Below, one piece after another: positions 1 through 8,163 of a stretch of DNA of 64,000 nt (positions are counted from its first letter, which is position 1; each line of letters starts with the position of its first letter). The position numbers and the translations under genes were made by a program. The stretch comes from Zobellella taiwanensis. GTDB lineage: Bacteria; Pseudomonadota; Gammaproteobacteria; Enterobacterales; Aeromonadaceae. The DNA is taken from NCBI RefSeq assembly GCF_003012795.1, contig NZ_PXYH01000010.1, forward strand, positions 1 to 64,000. The letters are read 5' to 3'. Under the pieces are notes generated by a model, which saw only the letters and a list, made by a program, of their open reading frames with translations, made no database searches and was not told the DNA's origin.

Positions 1-126
1 TGCGAAGGTCAAAACCGGCATCACTGTCCCCGAGTTCGGGGTAAGTTAATGGCATGAGCCGTATACGTGGCCCGTATGTACGGTTCTGTGAGAGGGATGA
101 GGCGGTAACGCCTCACCCTACTCGAT
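1..126 (+). mobile_element. 3' end of a group II intron (domains V and VI)
   Basis: Bases 56-86 fold as a group II intron domain V: an 8-bp lower stem (GAGCCGTA with TACGGTTC, one G-U pair), a two-base bulge and a short upper stem with a small loop. Bases 93-119 form the domain VI hairpin with a GTAA loop (AGGG.TGAGGCG / CGCCTCACCCT), followed by CTACTCGAT, a usual kind of intron 3' end. The reverse transcriptase ORF of the intron would lie upstream of the window and is not visible. The layout resembles bacterial class C introns, which insert behind terminators, but class is an inference. The exact 3' splice point (about 126) is uncertain by a few bases. Confidence 0.7.
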
Positions 127-140
127 GTGCCCGCGCGGCT

Positions 141-1070
141 TTATTTCGGCGGCGCGACCTGGCCGGGCTGGCAGGGCGAACGGGCAAAGGCGTCAATCAG
201 GTAATCGATCATCGCCCTGACCTTGGCGGGCTGGCGCCGGTCGGGAGGAAACAGGACATGAAGGCCGCCCAGCTCCAGCGTCGGCTGGTCCAGCGGCAGG
301 GCGACCAGCTCTCCGCTAGCCAGGGCCTCGCCGACGATAAAGTTGGGCTGATAGATAATGCCCAGGCCTCCCACCGCAGCCGCCAGCAGGGCGTCGCCAT
401 TGTTGGCGCTGAGGCTGCCCTTGACCGGTATCTGGATTTCGCCCTCAGTGCCAAAGCGCCAGCTGCCCGCATTCTGGGACGATGACAGGGTATAACCCAG
501 GCAGTTGTGGCCGGACAGCTCGCTGACCAGCCGGGGAGTGCCGTGGCGTTCAAGGTAGGCGGGTGCGGCGCATACCCGCAGTGGGCAGTCACCCAGGCGG
601 CGGGCACGGAGCGGACTGTCGGCGAGGTGGCCGACACGGATGGCCAGATCCCAGCCCTCGCGGATCAGATCGAGCTGGGAGTCGCTCAAGCCAAGCTCTA
701 TTTCCACCCTGGGGTAGCGGTGGCTGAAGGCCGGCAGCAGCGGGGCGATAAAGCGGGTGCCGAAGGAGAGGGGCACCGTCATGCGCAGCCTTCCAGCCGC
801 CTCAGTGCGTTGTGCCACGACTTCCGACTCCGCCTCGTCAAGATCCCGCAGTATCCGTCGGCAGGCCTCCAGGTAGTCGGTGCCGGCCTCCGTCAGCGTC
901 AGGCGCCGGGTGGTGCGGTGCAGCAGCCTGAGCCCCAGTCGAGCCTCCAGGGCGTCCAGGTGTTTGGTGGCCATGGCCGGCGACATACCCAGGGTCCGTC
1001 CCGCAGCCGACAGGCTGCCGAGCTCGGTGGCCTGGGTGAATATCTTCATTCCGGTAAAGCGGTCCAGCAT
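141..1070 (-). CDS. LysR-family transcriptional regulator
   Basis: A 309-residue LysR-type regulator. The N-terminal winged helix-turn-helix begins MKIFTQATELGSLSAAG, and the rest is the effector-binding fold (GRLRMTVPLSFGTRFIAPLL onward), most like the CrgA/DsdC-type group that often controls an adjacent oxidoreductase. I chose the ATG at 1070 (MLDRFTGMKIF); the open frame continues to a GTG at 1094. It is divergent from the short-chain dehydrogenase at 1216, with a 145-bp shared upstream region, so it probably regulates that gene; this is inferred from position only. Its 3' end lies next to the group II intron remnant. Confidence 0.9.
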   Translation of the reverse strand: MLDRFTGMKIFTQATELGSLSAAGRTLGMSPAMATKHLDALEARLGLRLLHRTTRRLTLTEAGTDYLEACRRILRDLDEAESEVVAQRTEAAGRLRMTVPLSFGTRFIAPLLPAFSHRYPRVEIELGLSDSQLDLIREGWDLAIRVGHLADSPLRARRLGDCPLRVCAAPAYLERHGTPRLVSELSGHNCLGYTLSSSQNAGSWRFGTEGEIQIPVKGSLSANNGDALLAAAVGGLGIIYQPNFIVGEALASGELVALPLDQPTLELGGLHVLFPPDRRQPAKVRAMIDYLIDAFARSPCQPGQVAPPK

Positions 1071-1215
1071 ATATTTCCTACTTATGGTTAACACTGTTAC
1101 TCAATAATGCCGGGTTATCCCACTCCTGCAAGGAAGTTATAGTGTCGCTTCAATACCGCCACTGCTCTTGGCAGCCGGTGTGTCGCCCTCCATCAGTACA
1201 GTCAGGAGAACCGTG

Positions 1216-2010
1216 ATGAAAATTGAACTTTCCGGCAAAAATGCCCTGGTGACCGGAGCTTCTGCCGGCATCGGACTGGCTATCGCCTCCGGCCTGGCCC
1301 AGGCCGGTGCCCGTGTGATCCTGGTCGGTCGCGATCCGGCGCGGCTGGAGCAGGCCGTGGCCAGGATCCGGCAGGCCAGCGGCCATCATGACGCCAGCGG
1401 CGTGGTTGCCGATCCCGGTACTGCAGAGGGATGCCGGGCAGTCATAGCGGCGTACCCCGAGGTGGATATCCTGGTGAACAACCTGGGGATCTATGGCGAG
1501 CGTCCGTTTTTCGATATTGATGATACCGCCTGGGAAGAGATCTTCCAGGTCAATGTGATGAGCGGCGTGCGCCTTGCCAGACACTACGCCAGGGGCATGC
1601 AGGAACGTGGCTGGGGACGGATACAGTTCATTTCCAGCGAATCGGCGCTCAATATTCCCGCCGAAATGGTGCACTATGGTGTCAGCAAGGCGGCATTGCA
1701 GGGGGTGTCCCGTGGCCTGGCCAAGGTGCTGGCGGGCAGCGGGGTGACCGTCAACACCATATTGCCCGGCCCGACCCGAACCGAGGGTGCTCTGGCGATG
1801 ATGGCGGATCTAGCCGCCCGGCGCGGGGTATCGGTGGAGGAGATGGAAAGCCTGTTCCTGAAGGAGCATCGTCCTTCCACCTTGCTGCGCCGCTTTGCCA
1901 CTCCGGAGGAGGTGGCGCACCTCTGTGTTTATGCGGCGTCTCCCCAGGCCAGTGCCACCACCGGGGCCGCCCTGCGGGTTGAGGGCGGCATTGTCGAGAG
2001 CATTGCCTGA
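1216..2010 (+). CDS. short-chain dehydrogenase/reductase (SDR)
   Basis: A 264-residue classical SDR, NAD(P)-dependent. The nucleotide-binding motif TGASAGIG lies near residue 13, NNLG near 90, a catalytic Ser in FISSESALN and the YGVSK catalytic Tyr/Lys near 155. The C-terminal RVEGG segment is typical of the family. The start is set by AGGAGA eight bases before the ATG at 1216; an upstream in-frame ATG at 1168 has no ribosome site. The gene is divergent from the LysR gene and convergent with the aldo/keto reductase, suggesting a small detoxification or xenobiotic-carbonyl reduction locus. The substrate cannot be told. Confidence 0.9.
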   Translation: MKIELSGKNALVTGASAGIGLAIASGLAQAGARVILVGRDPARLEQAVARIRQASGHHDASGVVADPGTAEGCRAVIAAYPEVDILVNNLGIYGERPFFDIDDTAWEEIFQVNVMSGVRLARHYARGMQERGWGRIQFISSESALNIPAEMVHYGVSKAALQGVSRGLAKVLAGSGVTVNTILPGPTRTEGALAMMADLAARRGVSVEEMESLFLKEHRPSTLLRRFATPEEVAHLCVYAASPQASATTGAALRVEGGIVESIA

Positions 2011-2013
2011 CCG

Positions 2014-2892
2014 TCAGACGATATCCAGCGGTTCCTTGCGCCGGAGCGGCGGGAAGGCGGCATCGAGCCGGGCCAGCAGATCGTCGTTAAGCCGCAAGCG
2101 CAGCGCTTCGGCGTTTTGCTGCACATGGGCGGGCTGTACCGCTTTGGGAATGGCGATGACATCCCGCTGGCCGTCGACCGGGCGGATGGCCCAGGCCAGC
2201 AGCAACTGGGCCGGGGTGGCGCCGAGCTCGGCGGCCATGGCCTGCAGTTCGGGATGGCCGAGCAGCTCCCGGCGCAGCCGGCCGCCCTGGGCCAATGGGC
2301 AGTAGGCCATGGTGGGCAGGCCCCGTTCGCGCTGCCAGGGCAACAGGGAGTGCTCTATGCCCCGGGAACCCAGGTGGTAGAGTACCTGGTTGACCGCGCA
2401 ATGCCCGCCGCCGGGCAGGGACGCCAGTGCCTGCATTTCGTCGATATCGAAATTGGACACGCCGAAGCGCCGGATCTTGCCCTGCGCCTGCAGCCGCTCG
2501 AAGGCCTCCAGGGTTTCGTCCAGCGGAATATCGCCCGGCCAGTGCAGCAGGTAGAGATCCAGGTGATCGGTGCCCAGGCGCCTGAGGCTGCGCTCGCAGG
2601 CGGCAATGGCGCTCTGCCGGCCGGCGTTCCAGGGATAGACCTTGGACACCAAAAAGGCCTGCTCCCGGCGTCCCTTGAGTGCCTGGCCAACCACCTCCTC
2701 GGCGCCGCCGTCGGCATACATCTCGGCGGTGTCGATAAGGGTGAGGCCGAGATCCAGCCCCTGTTGCAGTGCCCTGACTTCATCCTGCCGCGGGCTGAGC
2801 CCTTCGCCCATGTACCAGGTGCCCTGGCCGATGGCGGGCAGCTCGATGGCCGGCTGGCCGGCCCTGGCCTTGAGTGTGACGGTGGCGTCCAT
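2014..2892 (-). CDS. aldo/keto reductase
   Basis: A 292-residue NADPH-dependent aldo/keto reductase with a TIM-barrel fold. The catalytic tetrad is visible: Asp54 and Tyr59 (IDTAEMYADG), Lys84 (VSKVYPWNA) and His117 (LYLLHWPGD). The strand with GVSNFD and the C-terminal IPKAVQPAHVQQN cofactor-phosphate loop are present, so the protein looks complete. The stop lies 3 bp from the stop of the convergent SDR. The substrate is unknown; the family reduces aldehydes and 2,5-diketogluconate-type sugars. Confidence 0.9.
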   Translation of the reverse strand: MDATVTLKARAGQPAIELPAIGQGTWYMGEGLSPRQDEVRALQQGLDLGLTLIDTAEMYADGGAEEVVGQALKGRREQAFLVSKVYPWNAGRQSAIAACERSLRRLGTDHLDLYLLHWPGDIPLDETLEAFERLQAQGKIRRFGVSNFDIDEMQALASLPGGGHCAVNQVLYHLGSRGIEHSLLPWQRERGLPTMAYCPLAQGGRLRRELLGHPELQAMAAELGATPAQLLLAWAIRPVDGQRDVIAIPKAVQPAHVQQNAEALRLRLNDDLLARLDAAFPPLRRKEPLDIV

Positions 2893-3035
2893 CTGTCCCT
2901 CTCTTTTTTGGAAGTCGATTCCGCATTATGGTGGCGCAGCCCAGGCGGCTTTGCAATGTCCCGGCCGCCTTGCTTTTGAAATGGCTTTGCGCTTGACTCG
3001 GTCTTGCCATTCAGGGAGAGGAACAGGAGCTATCC

Positions 3036-3371
3036 ATGACCATGTCAGCGGGCGACGGCCAGGGCGAATCCGCCCTGGTCCGGCGCCATCTCAGGCTCGA
3101 CCATATGAACCAGCTGCAAATCGAAAAGCTGGCGCGGGTGTTTGACGCCGAGCCGGGGGTGGCCAGGGTGGTGGTGCGCAAGCACTGGCTGGACATTGAC
3201 TACGACGCCGCCGTACTGACCCTGGACCGGGTGATTGCCCTGCTGGAGGCCTACGGCGGCGAGCTGTCCCACGACTGGTGGACGGCGTTCAAGGCCCACT
3301 GGTACCGCCGGCGGGAAGAAAAACTGCGGGCCCGTCTGGTCCGGGAAGATGAGGAGTCTGACGAGCCCTAA
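3036..3371 (+). CDS. small conserved protein with an HMA-like ferredoxin fold
   Basis: A 111-residue protein. After a short N-terminus, [32 protein letters not shown] and [13 protein letters not shown] give a beta-alpha-beta-beta-alpha-beta order like that of heavy-metal-associated domains, but there is no CxxC, so metal binding is not supported. The C-terminus is basic and amphipathic ([13 protein letters not shown]). AGGAG lies upstream of the ATG. Its TAA overlaps the stop of the convergent murQ by a few bases. Function unknown; such proteins occur near cation-transport genes but none is here. Confidence 0.7.
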   Translation: MTMSAGDGQGESALVRRHLRLDHMNQLQIEKLARVFDAEPGVARVVVRKHWLDIDYDAAVLTLDRVIALLEAYGGELSHDWWTAFKAHWYRRREEKLRARLVREDEESDEP

Positions 3372-4282
3372 TCTTCCAGTGCCCGGCGCAGCACGCCCTG
3401 GCCCCGCTGCAGCCGGGCGCGGGCCTCGGTTTTGTTCAACCCCGACAGCAGCATCAGTATCGCCAGCTTCACTTCGCTGTCCGCCGCCGCCAGGGCGTTG
3501 GCGGCGGTGGCCTCGTCCGCGCCGGTGGCCTGCATCACGATGCGGATGGCGCGGGCCTCCAGCTTCTGGTTGCTGGCGTGCAAGTCCACCATCAGGTTCT
3601 GATAGACCTTGCCCATCCTGATCATGGCGGCGGTGCTCAGCATATTGAGCACCAGTTTCTGGGCGGTGCCCGCCTTCAGCCGGGTGGATCCGGTGATCAC
3701 CTCGGGCCCCACTTCGGGCTCGATGGCGATGTCCGCCTCCCGGCCGATGGCCGAGCCCGTATTGCAGGCCAGCGCCACAGTGCCGGCGGCCAGACTGCGG
3801 GCGTAGCGCAGGCCGCCGATCACATAGGGGGTGCGGCCGCTGGCGGCGATGCCCACCACCACGTCCTTGCCGGAGAGGTTGATATCGCGCAGATCCTGCT
3901 CGCCTTGCCGCGCATTGTCTTCCGCTCCTTCCTGAGCCTGGAACATGGCCGCCTCGCCGCCGGCGATCAATCCCACCACCAGACCATGAGGCACGCTGAA
4001 GGTGGGCGGGCATTCGGAGGCATCCAGCACCCCCAGCCGGCCGCTGGTGCCGGCGCCGGTGTAGATCAGCCGGCCGCCCCGGCGCAGGGCGGATTCAATC
4101 ATCTCCACGGCGGCGGCAATGGCGGGCAGCACCTTTTCCACCGCCGCCGGCACCTGCTTGTCCTGGGCGTTGATGGCGGTAACAATGTCCAGGGCGCTTT
4201 GGGTGTCGATGTCGAGGGTATCCGGGTTGCGGCCTTCCGAGGTGAGGCGGGCCAGATCCTGAAGCAGCGGGTTGATAGGCAT
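3368..4282 (-). CDS. murQ: N-acetylmuramic acid 6-phosphate etherase
   Basis: A 304-residue MurQ. It cleaves the lactyl ether of MurNAc-6-P to give GlcNAc-6-P and lactate, in cytoplasmic recycling of wall muropeptides. The SIS domain is clear: [20 protein letters not shown] near residues 70-90, [18 protein letters not shown] near 130, then a C-terminal helical (UBA-like) region. Length matches the family. It lies 10 bp downstream of anmK, whose product provides MurNAc-6-P, and they read as an operon with the small lipoprotein gene. Confidence 0.96.
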   Translation of the reverse strand: MPINPLLQDLARLTSEGRNPDTLDIDTQSALDIVTAINAQDKQVPAAVEKVLPAIAAAVEMIESALRRGGRLIYTGAGTSGRLGVLDASECPPTFSVPHGLVVGLIAGGEAAMFQAQEGAEDNARQGEQDLRDINLSGKDVVVGIAASGRTPYVIGGLRYARSLAAGTVALACNTGSAIGREADIAIEPEVGPEVITGSTRLKAGTAQKLVLNMLSTAAMIRMGKVYQNLMVDLHASNQKLEARAIRIVMQATGADEATAANALAAADSEVKLAILMLLSGLNKTEARARLQRGQGVLRRALED

Positions 4283-4292
4283 AACAGTCTCG

Positions 4293-5384
4293 TCAGTCGG
4301 GAAAATGCACGGCGCCGAGCACGGCGTGGCGCCGGGCGCCGGTCACCTCGGGCAGGTTGCCGGGCAAACGGTGCAGGGTCTGGTGGGCCAGCCAGGCAAA
4401 GGCCATGGCCTCCATGGCGTCCATGTCGACGCCGGCGGCGTTGGTGGTGTTCACCTGCCAGCCGGGCAGCAGGGCGGTGAGGCGTTCCAGCAGCAGCGGA
4501 TTGTGGCCGCCGCCGCCGCATATCAGCAGCTCGCCCGCCGGCCACCCCTGCGCTTCGCGGGCGATGGCGGCGGCGGTGAACTCGGCCAGGGTGGCCTGCA
4601 CGTCGGCAACGGCTTCGTCGCCGCTGAGCCGGGCATCGAGCCAGGCGTCGTTAAACAGCTCCCGGCCGGTGCTCTTGGGCGCCGGCAGCGCCAGCCAGGG
4701 CTCACTCATCAGGCGCGCCAGCAGGGCGGGCAGCACAGTCCCCCGGCGGGCCAGGGCGGCGTCGCGATCAAAAGGGACACCGGTATGGCGCCGGCACCAG
4801 AGATCCATCAGCATATTGCCCGGGCCCACGTCATGGCCCATCACAGGCCGGCCCGGAGCCAGCACCGAGATATTGGCGATGCCGCCGATATTGACCACGA
4901 TGCGCAGCCGCTCGGGGTGGGCCAGCACACACTGGTGAAAGGCGGGCACCAGGGGCGCGCCCTGACCGCCCAGGGCCATGTCCTTGCGGCGAAAATCGGT
5001 GACGGTGGTAATGCCGGTCTCCGCCGCCAGCCGGTTGCCGTCGCCCAGTTGCAGCGAGAACGGCAGTTCGCCATTGGGCTGGTGCCACACCGTCTGGCCG
5101 TGGCAGCCGATGGCCCTGATGTCGGCGGCCCGCCGGCCGGAAGACGCCAGCAGTTGCCGGGTGATGTCGGCATAGGCTCGGCCCAGGGCGGTGTCGAGCT
5201 CGCCCCATTGCCGGGCGGTGACGGCGCCGCCAGCCGCCAGGGCCAGCAGCCGGTCGCGCAGCCCAGAGGCAAAAGGCGCCGTGGTGCGGTCAAGCAGGCG
5301 GACTCGTTCGCCGTCGGTCTCGACCAGCACGGCGTCGATGCCGTCCAGGCTGGTGCCGGACATGATGCCGATGTAGTTTTCCAT
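4293..5384 (-). CDS. anmK: anhydro-N-acetylmuramic acid kinase
   Basis: A 363-residue AnmK. It hydrolyses and phosphorylates 1,6-anhydroMurNAc to MurNAc-6-P using ATP. The N-terminal [15 protein letters not shown], the [10 protein letters not shown] block, [22 protein letters not shown] and [12 protein letters not shown] are all hallmark segments of the ASKHA-fold family. Start and length match known AnmK. The gene sits between the lipoprotein gene (2 bp upstream) and murQ (10 bp downstream) in one transcription unit for peptidoglycan recycling. Confidence 0.96.
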   Translation of the reverse strand: MENYIGIMSGTSLDGIDAVLVETDGERVRLLDRTTAPFASGLRDRLLALAAGGAVTARQWGELDTALGRAYADITRQLLASSGRRAADIRAIGCHGQTVWHQPNGELPFSLQLGDGNRLAAETGITTVTDFRRKDMALGGQGAPLVPAFHQCVLAHPERLRIVVNIGGIANISVLAPGRPVMGHDVGPGNMLMDLWCRRHTGVPFDRDAALARRGTVLPALLARLMSEPWLALPAPKSTGRELFNDAWLDARLSGDEAVADVQATLAEFTAAAIAREAQGWPAGELLICGGGGHNPLLLERLTALLPGWQVNTTNAAGVDMDAMEAMAFAWLAHQTLHRLPGNLPEVTGARRHAVLGAVHFPD

Positions 5385-5386
5385 CC

Positions 5387-5569
5387 TTACCAGCTCTCGG
5401 GGACTTCCAGCACCGGGCTGACCGGCACGCTGATCACCCCGTTTTCAAAGGGTTGCGGCTCGGGCTCGGCGGTCACCACCGGGGTGGGTGCGGGCGCGGG
5501 CGGCGGCGTGGGGCTGCCGCCGCAGGCGGCGAGCAGCAGCGCCAGGCCGAGCCACAGGGGTTTGTGCAT
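5387..5569 (-). CDS. small lipoprotein upstream of anmK
   Basis: A 60-residue predicted lipoprotein: MHKPLWLGLALLLAACGG has a short positive n-region, a hydrophobic core and a lipobox (LAAC, Cys16), followed by a Pro-rich linker (SPTPPPAPAPTP) and a short tail. It ends 2 bp before anmK, so it is probably the first gene of the anmK-murQ operon. No known domain; a role at the envelope linked to wall turnover is inferred from position only. Confidence 0.7.
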   Translation of the reverse strand: MHKPLWLGLALLLAACGGSPTPPPAPAPTPVVTAEPEPQPFENGVISVPVSPVLEVPESW

Positions 5570-5671
5570 TGCGTATTTCTCCGTGAAGGGTCACTATTTT
5601 GAGCCCACAAGGTTGCCATAGACCGATAATGGCCGCCAGCGGGCGGTAACAATAAATGACGAGGGGATCCC

Positions 5672-6118
5672 ATGGCCTGCTGGCTGTTCAAAACCGAACC
5701 CGATACCTTTTCCATCGACGATCTGGCCCGGGCCAATACCCTTTGGGAAGGGGTGCGCAACTACCAGGCGCGCAATTTTCTGCGCGACCAGGTCAGGGAA
5801 GGTGACGAGGTGTTCATCTACCATTCCAGCTGCAAGCAGGTGGGGATCGCCGGCATCGGCCGGGTGGTGCGGGCCGGCTTTCCCGACCCCTTTGCCTTCG
5901 ACCCCGACAGCCCCTATTTCGACCCCAAATCCAATCCGGACCAGCCGCGCTGGTATGCGGTGGAACTGGCCTTTGTACGCAAGCTGCCGCTGCTGCCCCT
6001 GGCGGCGCTCAAGGCCAACCCGGCCCTGGCCGGGATGCCGCTGGTGCAAAAGGGCAGCCGGTTGTCGGTGATGCCGGTTACCGAGGCCGAGCGGCGCGCC
6101 ATTCTGGCTATGATGTGA
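5672..6118 (+). CDS. EVE-domain protein
   Basis: A 148-residue single EVE domain (PUA-like fold related to YTH), expected to bind a modified base in DNA or RNA. Diagnostic segments are MACWLFKTEPDTFSIDDL, LWEGVRNYQARNFLRD, GDEVFIYHSSCKQVGIAGIG and RWYAVELAFVRKLPLLPL. The protein has the usual length for bacterial stand-alone EVE proteins (thymocyte nuclear protein 1 homologues). GAGGGGATCCC precedes the ATG. It is a solitary gene on the plus strand between two minus-strand units. The exact ligand is unknown. Confidence 0.9.
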   Translation: MACWLFKTEPDTFSIDDLARANTLWEGVRNYQARNFLRDQVREGDEVFIYHSSCKQVGIAGIGRVVRAGFPDPFAFDPDSPYFDPKSNPDQPRWYAVELAFVRKLPLLPLAALKANPALAGMPLVQKGSRLSVMPVTEAERRAILAMM

Positions 6119-6196
6119 GCGTCCGGTTGCCGCGTTGCGGCAATTTGCGGGCGGCCGCCTGCACGAGTGCCGGCAGGCGCTCGGTGTGACTTAACA

Positions 6197-6991
6197 CTAC
6201 AACTCAAACACCCGGGCCAGGTAGCGCGCCACGCCGTCTTCGTCGGCGCTCAGGGTGCGTTCGTGGCGCGGCAGGGCATCCCGCAGCCGGGAGTGGGCGT
6301 TGGCCATCACCACGCCGCGGCCCACGCCGGACAGCATCTCGTAGTCGTTCATGCCGTCGCCGAAGGCGATCACCCGTTGCAGGGGAGTGCCCTGCAGTCC
6401 CATCAGCGACGCCACCGCCGAGCCCTTGTTGACCTCGCCGTGCATGACCTCCAGGCAGATGGGAAGGGAAAAGGTGATGTTGAGCCGGTCGCCGAAGTGG
6501 GCCAGCAGCATGTCCTCCAGCTGCAGCAGCCGTTCGTGGTCGCCGGCGTAAAACACCTTTTCCACCCCCTGTTTGGAGGTGGCGCGCAGATCCGCGAGCT
6601 GGTAGCGAAAGTCGCTGTCGGGACTGAAATCGAGCAGGCCCGGCATGGCTTCTTCCACCAGCCAGTGTTCGCCCCGGTACATGTTGAGGTGCACTCCGGG
6701 CAGGCGGAAGCGCCCGACCAGCTCCTCCACCATCTCGGCGGGGATGGTCTGGTTGTAGATCAGCTTGTCGTCCGGGTTGTGCACCATGGCGCCGTTGCTG
6801 GTGATCAGGCTGACGTCCAGGCCCAGCTTGTCGCGGATGGAGCGCACGTCCACATAGTGGCGGCCGGTGGCGACGATGAGTTCGATGTTGCGGGCCGCGA
6901 GGGCGTGCAGCACCTCCCGGGTATAGTCGGAAACCTGATGGTGGCTATTCAGCAGCGTACCGTCCAGATCGGACACTATTACATCGTACAT
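6197..6991 (-). CDS. yigL: HAD-family phosphatase YigL (Cof type)
   Basis: A 264-residue HAD-IIB phosphatase. Motif I is SDLDGTLLN (nucleophile Asp8, acid Asp10), motif II is IVATGRH, and motif IV is IAFGDGMNDYEML. The ITSNGA segment and overall sequence resemble E. coli YigL, which dephosphorylates pyridoxal phosphate and sugar phosphates. The neighbour upstream is a pldB-like lysophospholipase, the same pairing as in E. coli, which supports the name. The pair is separated by about 45 bp and probably co-transcribed. Confidence 0.9.
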   Translation of the reverse strand: MYDVIVSDLDGTLLNSHHQVSDYTREVLHALAARNIELIVATGRHYVDVRSIRDKLGLDVSLITSNGAMVHNPDDKLIYNQTIPAEMVEELVGRFRLPGVHLNMYRGEHWLVEEAMPGLLDFSPDSDFRYQLADLRATSKQGVEKVFYAGDHERLLQLEDMLLAHFGDRLNITFSLPICLEVMHGEVNKGSAVASLMGLQGTPLQRVIAFGDGMNDYEMLSGVGRGVVMANAHSRLRDALPRHERTLSADEDGVARYLARVFEL

Positions 6992-7035
6992 GGCATTGTC
7001 CTGTGGTTGCGGGCCGGCGGCCCGGGTTATCCGGC

Positions 7036-8076
7036 TCAGGGATATTGTTCGAAAAACGACAGCACCGCTTCCAGTGCCTGGTTGCGTTGACTGTCCTGCT
7101 CGATAAAGAGTTCGTGGGCGGCGCCGGCGATCACCAGGGGCTCACCGCCCCGGCAATGGCCCAGGGCCCGGCAGAAGTCCCGCTGGGCCTGGTTGTCGAC
7201 CACCACGTCGGCGCCGGCCTGCAGTACCAGCAGCGGAGTGCCGATGCGCCCGGCCCTGGCAATGGCGGCATCGCCGGCGGCCAGGCCCTCGGCCAGCCAT
7301 TGCAGGCTGACCCCGCCCAGCTGCAGCTCGGGGCGGGTGCGGTACAGCTCGCGGAACAGCCGGTAGCGCAGTTCGCTGTGGGTGAGCTCGTTGTCGGCAA
7401 ACGGCGTTTCCTCATAGTCGCCCTGGCCCGGGGCGTAGCAGGCGGGTTTGCCCAGCCAGCGGCAACCGGTGCCGAGCGCGGCCACCAGGCTGTCGGCCAG
7501 CCAGCGCGGCAGGGGGCCGAGGTAGATGCCCATCATGGGGGAGGACAGGGCCGCCGCCTGCAGCCGGACCCGGGTATCGGCCAGCCACAGGGCCGAGATG
7601 GTACCGCCCATGGAGTGGGCCAGCAGGTACCGGCGCGGCGGCGCGGTGGGCAACACCACCTGCTGCACAAACTGTTCGAGATCGCGGACATAGTGGTTGA
7701 AGGCGGGCACATGGCCCATCAGCGGATCCGGCAGCAGCCGGGGGGCCAGGCCCTGGCCCCGGTGATCGTAGAGGTAGACATCGTAGCCGTTGCGAAACAG
7801 ATCCCGCGCCAGCTCCTGGTATTTGAGGTAGCTCTCGGTGCGGCCGTTGACCAGGATCACCGCCTTGTCGTGGGCGGTGGAGGCCAGCCTGGCGTAGGGC
7901 AGGGAGAGGCCGTCATGGCCGGCGAAATGCCCCTGCTCCGCCTGCTGTTGCCAAAACCGGTCGAGCCCGTCCAGGCCGAGCCCGGCCAGCTCGGTTTCGG
8001 TGGTCAGGCGCGGGGCCGAGGCGATGGCGGTGTTCATAAACAGGCAGATCCCGAGCAGTAACAGGCGACCGAGCAT
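7036..8076 (-). CDS. pldB: lysophospholipase (PldB-like alpha/beta hydrolase)
   Basis: A serine hydrolase of about 346 residues from the ATG at 8076. That start gives a signal sequence (MLGRLLLLGICLFMNTAIASA); a longer frame begins at 8154 but has no better evidence. The alpha/beta hydrolase core shows the oxyanion region VILVNGRTESYLKY, YDHRGQGLAPR, the nucleophile elbow AHSMGG, the acid near AGADVVVD and the catalytic His in AGAAHELF. Resemblance to PldB and linkage to yigL support lysophospholipase L2; E. coli PldB is inner-membrane associated, here export to the periplasm is suggested. Confidence 0.82.
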   Translation of the reverse strand: MLGRLLLLGICLFMNTAIASAPRLTTETELAGLGLDGLDRFWQQQAEQGHFAGHDGLSLPYARLASTAHDKAVILVNGRTESYLKYQELARDLFRNGYDVYLYDHRGQGLAPRLLPDPLMGHVPAFNHYVRDLEQFVQQVVLPTAPPRRYLLAHSMGGTISALWLADTRVRLQAAALSSPMMGIYLGPLPRWLADSLVAALGTGCRWLGKPACYAPGQGDYEETPFADNELTHSELRYRLFRELYRTRPELQLGGVSLQWLAEGLAAGDAAIARAGRIGTPLLVLQAGADVVVDNQAQRDFCRALGHCRGGEPLVIAGAAHELFIEQDSQRNQALEAVLSFFEQYP

Positions 8077-8163
8077 AACAGGCTCCGAGCGGGGGCGACA
8101 GATGAGGCAGTGTAACCCCAAACGCCCGGCAGGCAAATGTTGTTGCTTGATCAACAGTCCCTG

